From assembly GCF_001298105.1 (NCBI RefSeq), contig NZ_LGJH01000164.1, positions 62,001 to 126,000 of the forward strand: DNA of 64,000 nt, given 5' to 3'. This document shows positions 38,282 through 47,717 of this stretch, piece after piece. The notes beneath the pieces are model-generated. The model was given only the letters and a program-made list of their open reading frames with translations. It made no database searches and had not been told where the DNA came from. A program made the position numbers and the translations under genes. The number at the start of each line of letters is the position of its first letter. Positions within the stretch are counted from its first letter, which is position 1. This DNA is from Novosphingobium sp. ST904. GTDB taxonomy: Bacteria; Pseudomonadota; Alphaproteobacteria; Sphingomonadales; Sphingomonadaceae.

Positions 38282-39874
38282 ATGGAAATTGCTGTCGCCG
38301 CCATTCTCGCACTCGTCGTCGGTCTCGGGGCCGGCTGGTTCTTCGGCTCCCGGCCCGCCGCCGAATGGCGCATGCGGCACGAGACGCGCGACCGCGAGGC
38401 GCGCGATCTCGATGAACGTTTCCGGGCCGCCATTCGCGATCTGGCTGGCGCCACCGAACGCGCCAGCCGTGCCGACGATCTGGCCGCCGCGCTTGAACGG
38501 ACCCGCACCGAACATGGCGCGGCGCTGGAGGTCCTGCGCAAGGACCATGGCGAAATGGTCGAGCGGCTCCGGTTCGAGCATGTGCAGGTTCTTGATCGCA
38601 CGCGCGGCGAACTCACCCAGGTTCTCGAACGGACGCGCGGCGAACATGCCGGGCTGGTGGATTCCTTGCGCCGCGAACAGCGTGAGCTTGCCTCGGAACT
38701 GGCGACACTGCGTGAAAAATCCGCGAATTTCGACGAACAGAAGCGCCTTCTGCTCGAAGCGCAGGAAGCGCTTCGCAAGGAATTCGAAAACGCCGGCGCC
38801 AAAGTGCTGGCCGGTGCCCAGGACGCTTTCCTGCGCCGAGCGGGCGCGCGGTTCGAGGAAAGCGAAAAGGCCAATGCCGAGCGCATCCGCACCATGCTGG
38901 CCCCGGTGGGCGAGCGGCTCAAGAGCTATGAGGAGCAGGTCGCCGCACTGGAGGCCAAGCGGGTCGATTCGTTCGGGCAGCTCACCGGACTGATCCAGTC
39001 GATGCGCGAAGGGCAGGAAAAGGTGCGCGAGGAAGCGCAGCGGCTCGGCAATTCGTTGCGCAATGCACCGAAGGCGCGTGGGCGCTGGGGCGAACAGCAG
39101 CTTCGCAACGTGCTGGAACAGTGCGGGCTTTCCGAACACACCGATTTCGTCACCGAGCATTCCATCGATACCGACGAAGGCCGCCTGCGGCCGGACGCGA
39201 TCGTCAACATTCCCGGCCAGAAGCGGCTGGTGATCGACGCGAAGGTTTCGCTCAACGCCTATCAGGAAGCCTTCGAGGCCCAGGACGAGGTGGCTCGCGA
39301 CGCCGCTCTACGTCAGCATGTCGCCTCGATGCGCAACCATGTCCAGACGCTGGGCGCCAAGAGCTACCAGAGCCAGTTCGAGGATGCGCCGGACTATGTG
39401 GTGATGTTCGTGCCGGGCGAGCATTTCGTTGCCGCCGCGCTGGAACAGGACCCGGAACTGTGGGACTTCGCTTTCCGCAACAAGGTGCTGCTGGCGACGC
39501 CGACGAATCTTGTCGCGATCGCCCGCACCGTGGCGCAAGTCTGGCGTCAGGATGGCCTCGCGCGCGAGGCGCGCGAGATCGGTCGGATGGGCGGGGAGCT
39601 TTACGATCGCCTGGCCGTGGCCGCGGATCACATGAAGCGCGTGGGTGCCGGCCTGGAATCGGCAGTCAACAATTACAACAAGTTCGTCGGCAGCTTCGAG
39701 CGTAACGTGCTCAGTTCCGGCCGCCGCCTGCGCGACAAGCATATCGAGATCGGCAAGCGTGAGATCGATGAGGTCCAGCAGATCGAATCGACCCCGCGCT
39801 ACGGTGCCGAAACGGTGGCGGAGGAGATCGAGGCGATCGCCGAGGCCAAGTCCCTGCCGGAAGCGGCCCAGTAG
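38282..39874 (+). CDS. rmuC: DNA recombination protein RmuC
   Basis: A 530-residue membrane-anchored protein that limits inverted-repeat recombination in E. coli. An N-terminal transmembrane helix (IAVAAILALVVGLGAGWFFG) is followed by a long coiled coil to about residue 250. The PD-(D/E)XK-like core follows: ARGRWGEQQLRNVLEQCGL, RPDAIVNIPGQKRLVIDAKV and DYVVMFVPGEHFVAAAL. It ends with an acidic helix. It begins about 70 bases after def and is probably transcribed with it. Confidence 0.94.
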   Translation: MEIAVAAILALVVGLGAGWFFGSRPAAEWRMRHETRDREARDLDERFRAAIRDLAGATERASRADDLAAALERTRTEHGAALEVLRKDHGEMVERLRFEHVQVLDRTRGELTQVLERTRGEHAGLVDSLRREQRELASELATLREKSANFDEQKRLLLEAQEALRKEFENAGAKVLAGAQDAFLRRAGARFEESEKANAERIRTMLAPVGERLKSYEEQVAALEAKRVDSFGQLTGLIQSMREGQEKVREEAQRLGNSLRNAPKARGRWGEQQLRNVLEQCGLSEHTDFVTEHSIDTDEGRLRPDAIVNIPGQKRLVIDAKVSLNAYQEAFEAQDEVARDAALRQHVASMRNHVQTLGAKSYQSQFEDAPDYVVMFVPGEHFVAAALEQDPELWDFAFRNKVLLATPTNLVAIARTVAQVWRQDGLAREAREIGRMGGELYDRLAVAADHMKRVGAGLESAVNNYNKFVGSFERNVLSSGRRLRDKHIEIGKREIDEVQQIESTPRYGAETVAEEIEAIAEAKSLPEAAQ

Positions 39875-39877
39875 GCG

Positions 39878-40309
39878 TCAGCGTCCGTTCGCACTGCGGG
39901 CGGGGCGCTCGACTGGTCCGCCTTCTCGGACGAGTTCGGCGGTGTGGCCGCTCGATTGCAGGATCATGTGATTGCCGTCGATGGCGAAGCGAGGGGTGGC
40001 GACAAGGAGGGCGTTGACCGCCTTTTCCTGATCCCATGCCGGAATGGTGCAGGTCGTCTCGGTCAGGGTGAGGGGGCCTGCGATCAGGCGTTCCTCGTCG
40101 ATGCGCCAGGGCCCGTCCATGCGGTTGCAGCCTACCAGCACACCCACCTTGCTGCCTTCGAAGGTCAGCCGCGCATCGTTGGATTCGGGCCGTTGCCCGT
40201 CGATCAGTGCGAAGCGCCAGCTCGTGCGGGCGAGCGGGGAATCCTCGCCCTGGATCGAGCAAGCTGTGAGCGGCGATAAAAGGCAGAAAGCAAGAAGAAC
40301 GGCACGCAT
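39878..40309 (-). CDS. META-domain (HslJ-like) lipoprotein
   Basis: A 143-residue protein with signal peptide and lipobox LTAC (VLLAFCLLSPLTAC), so it is probably attached to the outer membrane. The META domain is recognisable as SWRFALIDGQRPESNDARLT, VGCNRMDGPWRIDEERL and ETTCTIPAWDQEKAVNALL. Related HslJ/YbaY-type proteins are linked to stress and novobiocin tolerance. It ends 4 bases from the rmuC stop, convergent with it. Confidence 0.88.
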   Translation of the reverse strand: MRAVLLAFCLLSPLTACSIQGEDSPLARTSWRFALIDGQRPESNDARLTFEGSKVGVLVGCNRMDGPWRIDEERLIAGPLTLTETTCTIPAWDQEKAVNALLVATPRFAIDGNHMILQSSGHTAELVREGGPVERPARSANGR

Positions 40310-40326
40310 GATGGCGCCACTCTACA

Positions 40327-40348
40327 CATCCGGGATGATGCCCGGATG
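40327..40348. repeat. Perfect intergenic hairpin downstream of the RNA methylase gene
   Basis: CATCCGGG-atgatg-CCCGGATG, with 8-bp perfect arms, lies between the 3' end of the RNA methyltransferase gene (40359) and the 5' end of the META lipoprotein gene (40309). Both genes are on the minus strand. There is no T-run. It belongs to the CCCGGA-type hairpins seen elsewhere here. Confidence 0.6.
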
Positions 40349-40358
40349 AACGCCGCTA

Positions 40359-41189
40359 TCAGTTGCCGCCCTCAAGATGGGCCAGCGCCTCGTAAGCCAG
40401 CACGGCACCAGCCACGGCAGCGTTCAGGCTGTCTGCCCTGCCGCGCATCGGGATGGTGACGCGCAAGTCGCAAGCTTCCTCGTAGGCCTGCGGCAGGCCT
40501 TGCGATTCGTTGCCGACCATCAGGAAGCAGGGCGCCGAATAAGGGGCCTGGCGATAGTCGGTCGGATCGCGCAGCGAGGCGGCCACGAGCTGACCGTCGC
40601 CTGAGCGAAGCCAGTTCTGGAATTCGTCCCAGCGTGCAATGGCAATCTTCTGCGTGAAGATGGCGCCCATGCTGGCCCGCACCGCTTCCACGGAGAAAGG
40701 GTCCGCGCAGTCGTCAAGCAGGATCAGCCCGCCGGCGCCAACGGCGTCTCCGGTGCGGAGCATCGTGCCGAGATTGCCGGGATCGCGCAGCGCCTGCGCA
40801 ACCAGCCAGATCGGCGCCGAGGCGCGGTCGAGATTGGCGATGCGCGTGTCGAATTCGGCGAAGACCCCGGCGACGGCCTGGGGATTGTCCTTGCCCGTGA
40901 CCTTGGCGAGGATTTCGACGTCCATTTCGACGATTTCACCCCCGGCGGCGGCCACGGCGTCTTCCAGCGCGTCAAGCAGGGGATGGGGATCGCGGCCGAT
41001 GGCCATGACCAGCATTTCCGGCACTATGCCGCATTCGCGCGCGTCGGTCAGCAGGCGCAGACCTTCGGCGAGGAAACGCTCTTCCCGCTTGCGGTGCTTC
41101 TTCTCGCGCAGGGAGCGCAGGAACTTGACCAGCGGATTCGAGAAGCCGGTAATTGTGCGGCGAAAGGCCACGCGGTCGGACGGCGTCAT
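40359..41189 (-). CDS. SpoU/TrmH-family RNA 2'-O-methyltransferase
   Basis: A 276-residue methylase with the trefoil-knot SAM fold. An N-terminal substrate-binding domain (LVKFLRSLREKKHRKREERF) is followed by the SPOUT motifs LRDPGNLGTMLRTGDAVGA, CADPFSVEAVRASMGAIF, LMVGNESQGLP and IPMRGRADSLNAAVAGAVL. It probably modifies rRNA or tRNA; the site is unknown. Its ATG overlaps the HPr stop by 4 bases, so it is the tail gene of the PTS regulatory operon. Confidence 0.92.
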   Translation of the reverse strand: MTPSDRVAFRRTITGFSNPLVKFLRSLREKKHRKREERFLAEGLRLLTDARECGIVPEMLVMAIGRDPHPLLDALEDAVAAAGGEIVEMDVEILAKVTGKDNPQAVAGVFAEFDTRIANLDRASAPIWLVAQALRDPGNLGTMLRTGDAVGAGGLILLDDCADPFSVEAVRASMGAIFTQKIAIARWDEFQNWLRSGDGQLVAASLRDPTDYRQAPYSAPCFLMVGNESQGLPQAYEEACDLRVTIPMRGRADSLNAAVAGAVLAYEALAHLEGGN

Positions 41190-41464
41190 TCTTCGCCGAA
41201 ACCGTCGCGAACGAGTGTGGCGAGAACCGCGAGCGCTTCGGGCGCGCCATCGCCGGAGCAGGCGATCTCGATCGAATCGCCCTTGGCGGCGCCCAGCATC
41301 ATCAGGCCGAGGATGGAGTTCCCCGCAGCCTCGGTTCCGTCCTTGCCGACCTTGACCAGCACGGTTTCCGGAAGCTCGGCGACGTGGTTGACGAACTTGG
41401 CGCTGGCGCGGGCGTGGAGACCGCGCTTGTTCACGATCAGCACCGTTTCACGGCAGGCGATCAT
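41186..41464 (-). CDS. HPr phosphocarrier protein
   Basis: A 92-residue PTS carrier. The active-site His17 lies in NKRGLHARASAKFV. Ser50, in GNSILGLMMLGAAKG, is the Ser46 equivalent that HPr kinase modifies. It starts 4 bases inside the end of the EIIA gene. With EIIA and HprK beside it and no sugar permease, it is expected to act in regulation rather than sugar uptake. Enzyme I is not in the window. Confidence 0.95.
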   Translation of the reverse strand: MIACRETVLIVNKRGLHARASAKFVNHVAELPETVLVKVGKDGTEAAGNSILGLMMLGAAKGDSIEIACSGDGAPEALAVLATLVRDGFGEE

Positions 41465-41867
41465 GCGGCGTCTTGTCCCAGATATTCGCTGGCGATGGTG
41501 ATGTAGTTGCGTCCGGCGTCGCGCGCGGCCGCGGCGGCATCGCGCACGGACATGCAGGCGCGGGCCTTGGCGAGGCGGATCAGCATGGGAAGGTTGATCC
41601 CGGCGATCACTTCGACCTTGCCGGCCTGCATCAGCGAAATCGCGAGGTTCGACGGAGTGCCGCCGAACAGGTCGGTGAGGATGATGACACCTTCGCCGCT
41701 GTCCACTGCAGTAATTGCCTCGGCAATCTCGCTGCGGCGACGCTCCATGTCGTCGTTCGGACCGATGCAGACGGTTGCCACCGCCGACTGGTCCCCGACG
41801 ACGTGTTCCATCGCGTGTACGAATTCCTCGGCGAGATTGCGTGAGTGACCAGGATCATACCGATCAT
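41461..41867 (-). CDS. PTS EIIA component, mannose family, regulatory (one frameshift)
   Basis: A 135-residue EIIA of the fructose/mannose fold. It opens MIGMILVTHGNLAEEFVHAM after repair, with phospho-accepting His9, and continues DLFGGTPSNLAISLMQAGKV and AGINLPMLIRLAKAR. The frame breaks near 41842: cacgcaatctc lacks one G, which otherwise gives THGNLAEEF. Without the repair the conserved first 19 residues are lost. It accepts phosphate from HPr and, in alphaproteobacteria, is tied to ChvG/ChvI-type regulation (family knowledge). Confidence 0.9.
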
Positions 41868-41922
41868 GCTGGGATTAGGCTCCGAATTTCCTGCGAATGC
41901 GACCGGATTATATAATGTTCTT

Positions 41923-42930
41923 TCACGCCACTGCCCCCCTTCGAGAATTACCCCCCTCGAGAAGATCAGCAGCCCGCGAGCCCAGGTTGCGATGCAACAA
42001 TGTGGGCGAAAATCCCGCATCGTGCAAGGCCGCAGCCATTTGTTCGGCGGTAAAAACGGAGCGGTGTCGCCCTCCGGTACATCCAAAGGCTATGTGAACA
42101 TAGGCCTTTCCCTGCGCGCGGTAGCGGGGAAGCAGCAGCAGCAACAGGTCGCGAATCCGCGCAAATGCCTCATCGAAGGCCGGGTCCTTGCGTATATAGT
42201 CTCCGACCGGCGCATCCTGCCCGGTCATCGGGCGTAGCTCGGAATCCCAATGGGGATTTTCGACGAAACGCATATCGAAGACGAAATCGGCAAGCGGCGG
42301 CATCCCGCGCGAGAACCCGAAACTGGACACGGTGATCGTGAGATCCTCGGGCTCATCGGCGGCGAAGCGTTCGCGAATCGTGCGTTGCAGGTCGTTAGAC
42401 GTGAACTCGGTGGTTTCCACCAGGATGTCGGCCCAGCGTCGCAGCGGGGAGAGCAGTTCGCGCTCGGCGCGAATGCCGCTGTCCACCGGGGCATCGGCCG
42501 CCAGCGCGTGGCGTCGGCGGGTCTCGTTGAAGCGGCGCTCCAGTTCCTTGCTCGAACAGTCGAGGAACAGGGTGGTGACCTCGAGGTCGTGACGCTCGCC
42601 CAGCGCCTTGACCTGGGCGATCACGCGGTCAGGATTGAAGCCGCGGGTGCGGCAGTCAAAGCCGATGGCCAGCGGGGAGGGATCGTCCGAAGGCTTGCCC
42701 TCGATCATGCGCTCGAGAAGGCGGACCGGGAAATTGTCGATGATTTCCCACCCGAGGTCTTCGAGTACGCGGAGCACGGTCGTCTTGCCGGCACCGAGCA
42801 TGCCGGTGACGAGCAGGACTTTCTGCTTGTGGGGACGCGCGGGGGGAGCCTGGGGGGAGTCGTCTTGCATCGGGGGCTGTTTGCGCTCGGAACCGGGGAA
42901 AGGGAAGGGGGAGACGTGCCGGTCGGTCAC
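41923..42930 (-). CDS. rapZ: RNase adapter protein RapZ
   Basis: A 335-residue P-loop protein. Walker A lies in LLVTGMLGAGKTTVLRVLED, followed by IIDNFPVRLLERMI, then the family C-terminal core SFGFSRGMPPLADFVFDMRF and YVHIAFGCTGGRHRSVFTAE. In E. coli RapZ directs RNase E to the small RNA GlmZ; in alphaproteobacteria its target is less clear. It is coupled to hprK by an ATGA overlap. A low-complexity N-terminal 35 residues precedes the P-loop, so the exact start is uncertain. Confidence 0.95.
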   Translation of the reverse strand: MTDRHVSPFPFPGSERKQPPMQDDSPQAPPARPHKQKVLLVTGMLGAGKTTVLRVLEDLGWEIIDNFPVRLLERMIEGKPSDDPSPLAIGFDCRTRGFNPDRVIAQVKALGERHDLEVTTLFLDCSSKELERRFNETRRRHALAADAPVDSGIRAERELLSPLRRWADILVETTEFTSNDLQRTIRERFAADEPEDLTITVSSFGFSRGMPPLADFVFDMRFVENPHWDSELRPMTGQDAPVGDYIRKDPAFDEAFARIRDLLLLLLPRYRAQGKAYVHIAFGCTGGRHRSVFTAEQMAAALHDAGFSPTLLHRNLGSRAADLLEGGNSRRGAVA

Positions 42931-43361
42931 TCTGTGAGACCATAATGCAACAGCGCGAGTTCGGTCTTGAGGGGGAGCGAATCGCCATCCGGCCAGAGCC
43001 GCAAGTACGGCAGATCGACGCCGAGGAGTGTGATCCGGCCGGGCGAATCGACGAATCGCGGTGCCTCGCGGTCGAGCGAGAGGAAGAGCGCGACGGGCGC
43101 TTCATCGCGGCAAGCGAAGGGAAGCACGCCGAGATTGCGCACTTCCATCAGGCCGCGCGTGTTCGGATGGGGCTGTGCGAAGAGCCGGCCGTTCCGCGCT
43201 TCGAGCAGCACGCTGTCATCGCCGATCAGTTCGCCGCCGCGGTCTATCAGGCGTAGGGCGAGGCTCGATTTTCCGGTTCCGGAAGGCCCCTCGATCAGCA
43301 CCGCGCGCCCGCCGATGGCGACGCAGGTGGACTGCTTGGCAATGCGGACGGCGTCGGCCAA
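42927..43361 (-). CDS. hprK: HPr kinase/phosphorylase, alphaproteobacterial short form
   Basis: A 144-residue protein matching only the C-terminal kinase domain of Firmicute HprK, which is normal for alphaproteobacteria. Walker A lies in AVLIEGPSGTGKSSLALRLI. The segments ELIGDDSVLLEARNGRL and TRGLMEVRNLGVLPF correspond to the catalytic loop and signature. I chose the TTG at 43361, 2 bases after the chvG stop, since no ATG or GTG precedes the conserved strand in frame. It phosphorylates the Ser of HPr encoded three genes downstream. Confidence 0.92.
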   Translation of the reverse strand: MADAVRIAKQSTCVAIGGRAVLIEGPSGTGKSSLALRLIDRGGELIGDDSVLLEARNGRLFAQPHPNTRGLMEVRNLGVLPFACRDEAPVALFLSLDREAPRFVDSPGRITLLGVDLPYLRLWPDGDSLPLKTELALLHYGLTE

Positions 43362-43363
43362 GG

Positions 43364-44940
43364 TCAGGCGCCCTGCCAGGCGGGAAGCGAGATGAGCAAC
43401 CGGGCGCCCTGTGCGCCATCGGTGCGGTCGGTCGCGCGCAGTTTGCCGTAGTGGGCCTCGACGATGGTGCGGGCGATGGCCAGTCCGAGCCCCGAGTGCT
43501 TTCCGAACTCCTCGCCGGAGGGGCGCAGCGAGTGGAACCGCTCGAATATCCGTTCCCGCGCCGCCTCGGGGATGCCGGGGCCGTGATCGGTGACGGCGAT
43601 CGTGAGGCGGCCTTCGGTGCGGCCGACGCGATCTCGATCGGCGTTCCCTCGGGTGAGAACGAGACGGCATTGTCGAGCAGGTTCTGCAATACTCGCTCCA
43701 GCCGCGAGGCATCGCCCGCCACCAGCAGGTCGCCGTCAGCTTCGCGCACGACCTTGATGATGCTCGATCCGTTGACCCCGCGCTGCTCGCGTTCGGCCAC
43801 GAGGGCGCGGACCAGCCGCAGCATGTCCACGGGTTCGAAGGTCGTGCGGCTGAGCTGCGCGTCGATCCGGCTCGCATCGGCGATCTCGGTGACCAGGAAG
43901 TCGATCCGGCGCACGTCGTCCTTGGCGATGCCGATGAGCTGGCGACGAAGGGCCGGTTCGTCGACCCGGTCGAGGCTTTCGAGGGCGCTGCGCAGGCTCG
44001 TCAACGGGTTCTTGAGTTCGTGCGCGACATCGGCGGCGAAGCTTTCCACCGCGTCGATGCGCTGGCGCAAGGCGCCGCTCATGTCGGAGATGGCGCGGGC
44101 GAGCAGGCCGATCTCGTCGCGCCGGTCCGGCAGGCGGGGAACGACCACGCTGCGATCGCGGCCGAGGCGAACGCGCACGGCAGCGCGGACCAGCTTGCGC
44201 AGCGGCTCGACGATGGTGCGGGCAAGGAACAGCGAGAGCAGGATCGAGACGGTAAGCGCGCCGCCGACGATGATGGCAAGCGTCTGGCGCGCCATGCGCA
44301 CGTTCTCGGTAATGTCGCGCGCGTTGCGGGTGACGAGCAGCGCCTCGCCGCGATTGCCCACAGGGGTTGCGGCGATGATGACGGGGGTGCGGTCCGGCGC
44401 GGCCTTGTGCGAGACCTCGGTTTCGCCGCTGGCGAGCGCGGCGGCCACTTCCGGCCAGGCCGAGGCGCCGGCGCGCGGGGCGTCGTGATAGTCGGCGACG
44501 GGCGGCGAGCCGAGCACCCAGTCCATGCCCCGGTCGAGCGCGCGGGCGGCATCCTGGAACCACGGTTCGGTGGCGGGATCGATCAGGGTGTAGGAGGGGC
44601 GGGCAAGGGTGAAGCTGTCGGCTTCGAGGGCGCCGTCGTTGCTGAACAGCCTCAGCCGCAATGCCTGCCCCGAGCCGATCCGCGCGATCAGGTCGCGCCG
44701 GCGGCCGGCGTTTTCACCGGCAAGGGCGATGGCCACGACTTCCGCTTCCGAACGGGCGAGGCGGAAGCGCTCGTCCAGCAGTTCGCGCCGATAGCTGTCG
44801 ATGTAGAACAGGCTCCCCGCGAGCAGGGCCAGCGCGATCACATTCACGGCAAGGATGCGCGCGGTCAGCGAGACGCGCCACGGCATCCCGAGCCGGACCG
44901 CCAGAGATCCCTTGCGCCGTCCCGGTGTACGTTCAGCCAT
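43364..44940 (-). CDS. chvG: ChvG-type sensor histidine kinase (one frameshift)
   Basis: A 525-residue inner-membrane kinase. TM helix 1 is about residues 27-47, a periplasmic sensor runs to about 215, TM2 is about 220-240, and HAMP follows. The phospho-accepting His307 lies in FAADVAHELKNPLTSLRSAL, and the ATPase domain has LLDNAVSFSPEG, then DHGPGIP and GLGLAIARTIVEAH. The frame breaks near 43625: one G is missing (IAVGRTEGRLTIAV). Without the repair the ATP lid is lost. It partners the overlapping response regulator upstream. ChvG/ChvI pairs sense acid and envelope stress in related bacteria. Confidence 0.93.
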
Positions 44941-45751
44941 CGGCGAAGGAATAGCCCGCGCCATAGAGGGTGTCGATCGCCGAGAATTCCGGGTCCACCG
45001 CGCGGAACTTGCGGCGCAGGCGCTTGATGTGGCTGTCGATCGTGCGGTCGTCGACGTAGACATCCTCGCTGTAGGCGGCGTCCATGAGCTGGTTGCGGCT
45101 CTTGACCACGCCGGGCCGCAGGGCAAGCGCTTCGAGGATGAGGAACTCTGTAACGGTGAGGGAGACGGGCTCTGCGTCCCATGTCACCTGATGGCGCGCC
45201 GGATCGAGGCGCAGGCGGCCGCGGATGACGGGTTCGGGCAGGTTCTCCGCCACCGTCTCCTCGCTCGTGCCGCGAACCAGTTCGCTGCGCCGCAGGATCG
45301 CCCGGATGCGCGCCACCAGCAGGCGCTGGCTGAAGGGCTTGGTGATATAGTCGTCCGCCCCCATCGCAAGGCCCAGTGCCTCGTCCGGTTCCTCGTCCTT
45401 GGAGGTCAGGAAGATGACCGGCAGGCGCGACTGTTCGCGCAGCGCCTGGAGCAGATGAAGCCCGTCCATCCGGGGCATCTTGATATCGAAGATCGCAAGG
45501 TCCGGCGGATTGTCGAGCAGAGCCTTCAGCGCGGTTTCGCCGTCGGTGTAGAGTCGGGTGGCGAAGCCTTCGGCCTGGAGCCCGATCGACACGGTGGTGA
45601 GGATGTTGCGATCGTCGTCCACGAGGGCGATCGACTGCTGGCGGACGAGCGCGGGAGGCGGCGTCTCGTCAGGAGCGCCGGCGGATTGGTAGGGGGAATG
45701 GTGAGGGGGTGCCGACGGTTCGCCCATGGGATTGCCCTGTGTTCCTTCCAT
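44933..45751 (-). CDS. chvI: ChvI-type OmpR-family response regulator
   Basis: A 272-residue regulator. The receiver has the acidic pocket VDDDRN, phospho-accepting Asp89 in IFDIKMPRMDG, Thr in LTSKDEE and Lys in DYITKPFS. The winged-helix domain includes LTVTEFLILEALALRPGVVK, VYVDDRTIDSHIKRLRRKF and LYGAGYSF. About 35 Pro-rich residues precede the receiver, so a later start is possible. It overlaps chvG by 8 bases and is divergent from pckA, so both may share regulatory sites in the 227-base gap. Confidence 0.94.
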   Translation of the reverse strand: MEGTQGNPMGEPSAPPHHSPYQSAGAPDETPPPALVRQQSIALVDDDRNILTTVSIGLQAEGFATRLYTDGETALKALLDNPPDLAIFDIKMPRMDGLHLLQALREQSRLPVIFLTSKDEEPDEALGLAMGADDYITKPFSQRLLVARIRAILRRSELVRGTSEETVAENLPEPVIRGRLRLDPARHQVTWDAEPVSLTVTEFLILEALALRPGVVKSRNQLMDAAYSEDVYVDDRTIDSHIKRLRRKFRAVDPEFSAIDTLYGAGYSFADG

Positions 45752-45978
45752 TGCAATCGAACGCCGTGACTAGCGATTGGGGCACGTTCCGTCCACGGCT
45801 TTGCGACTCGTCTCGAAATTGCCCCGGAATGGTCGAAGTGTTGCCGTTCTACCCCCCTCGGTTGGTTTATCTTTGCGGAAATTTGACGGAAAAGGGGGTG
45901 GCGATTATTCGCAGCCCGATTCTTGCGCAAATGTCGGGGCGTGTCCGGTTTCGGTCGGTCGCGCCTTTATTGGAGGAG

Positions 45979-47585
45979 ATGACATTGACCGCTACCCTTA
46001 AGTATTCGCTCGCCAGTCAAGGCATAGAAACACGCGCCAATGTGCTCGCGAACCTGGGCACCGCGCCACTGGTCGAGCAGGCGGTCAAGAACGGCGAGGG
46101 CGTGCTCGCCGCCGACGGGCCGTTCGTCGTCGCGACCGGCAAGCACACCGGACGTTCGGCCAAGGACAAGTTCATCGTCAAGGACGCCGAGACCGAAAAT
46201 ACGGTCTGGTGGGGCAAGACCAACGTGCCGATGACGCCTGAACACTTCGCCGCGCTGAAAGAAGATTTCCTCGCTGCCGTGGCCGACAAGGACCAGCTCT
46301 ACGTTGCCGACCTGTTTGGCGGTTCGCAGCCGGAACACCGCGTCAACGTGCGCGTCATCAACGAGTTCGCCTGGCACAACCTGTTCATCCGCACGCTTCT
46401 GGTCCGTCCGACCGAAACCGAGCTGGAAAGCTTCGAGCCCGAATATACCATCATCGACCTGCCGAGCTTCCGCGCCGATCCCGAACGGCACGGTTCGCGC
46501 TCGGAAACGGTGATCGCGGTGAACTTCACCGAGAAGCTGATCCTGATCGGCGGCACCGCCTATGCCGGCGAAATGAAGAAGTCGGTCTTCGGCATCCTCA
46601 ACTACCTGCTGCCGGTCAAGGGCGTGATGCCGATGCACTGCTCGGCCAACATCGGCCCCGAGGGTGACACCGCCGTGTTCTTCGGTCTTTCCGGCACCGG
46701 CAAGACCACGCTTTCGGCAGATGCCTCGCGCACGCTCATCGGTGACGACGAGCATGGCTGGTCGGACACCGCCGTGTTCAACTTCGAGGGCGGCTGTTAT
46801 GCCAAGATGATCCGCCTTTCGGCCGAGGCCGAACCGGAAATCTTCGCGACCACGAAGCGTTTCGGCACCGTGCTCGAAAACGTGGTGATCGATCCCGACA
46901 CCCGCCAGATCGACCTCGACGACAACTCGCTTGCCGAGAACAGCCGCGGTTCCTACCCGATCGACTTCATTCCGAACTGCTCGGAAAAGAACCTCGGCCC
47001 GGTTCCGAAGAACATCATCTTCCTCACGGCCGACGCTTACGGCGTGCTTCCTCCGATCGCGCGTCTCACGCCCGATCAGGCGATGTATCACTTCCTCTCG
47101 GGCTACACCGCGCGCGTCGCGGGCACCGAGATCGGCGTGACCGAACCCGAAGCGACCTTCTCGACCTGCTTTGGCGCGCCGTTCATGCCGCGTCATCCCT
47201 CGGTCTACGGCAACCTCCTCAAGGAGCGTATCGCCAAGGGCGGCGTGAAATGCTGGCTGGTTAACACCGGCTGGTCGGGCGGCAAGGCCACGATGGAAGG
47301 CATCAAGCGCATGCCGATCAAGGCGACCCGCGCGCTGCTCAACGCCGCGCTCGACGCAGCCTCAACGATGCCGAGTTCAAGGAAGATCCGAACTTCGGCT
47401 TCGAGGTTCCGGTTGCGGTTCCCGGCGTCGACACCAAGCTGCTCGACCCGCGCGGCGCCTGGGTTGACGGCAGTGAGTATGACAAGACCGCACAGACTCT
47501 GGTGAAGCAATTCATCGACAATTTCGCGCAGTTCGAAGCGCATGTCGACGAAGGCGTCCGCAAGGCGGCTCCGGTCGCGGCCTGA
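45979..47585 (+). CDS. pckA: Phosphoenolpyruvate carboxykinase (ATP) (one frameshift)
   Basis: First committed gluconeogenic step, oxaloacetate plus ATP to PEP. It has 535 residues after repair. Motifs are GGTAYAGEMKKSVFGILNYL, the P-loop GLSGTGKTTLSADASR, the metal/ATP segment NFEGGCYAKMIRLS, and TGWSGGKATMEG. The frame breaks near 47355, where gacgcagc lacks a G (gacggcagc). Repair gives LDGSLNDAEFKEDPNFGFEV and the true stop. ggagg lies 3 bases ahead of the ATG. It is divergent from chvI, a conserved alphaproteobacterial arrangement; ChvI control of pckA is known in rhizobia and inferred here. Confidence 0.95.
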
Positions 47586-47632
47586 GCGGCGATGGCGCCT
47601 TTACAGGCGCTGTTCGGCTCGAATTAAGTACA

Positions 47633-47667
47633 GGGCCTCGGAACTTCGGTTCCGGGGCCCTTGTTTT
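47633..47667 (+). terminator. Rho-independent terminator after pckA
   Basis: GGGCC-t-CGGAA-cttcgg-TTCCG-g-GGCCC followed by TTGTTTTG. Two 5-bp blocks are joined by a G-T pair. It lies 48 bases after the repaired pckA stop. Confidence 0.85.
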
Positions 47668-47717
47668 GTCATCAGGACCGTGCATCCTCGCCATCCCCCT
47701 CTCTAGGAGATACGACC

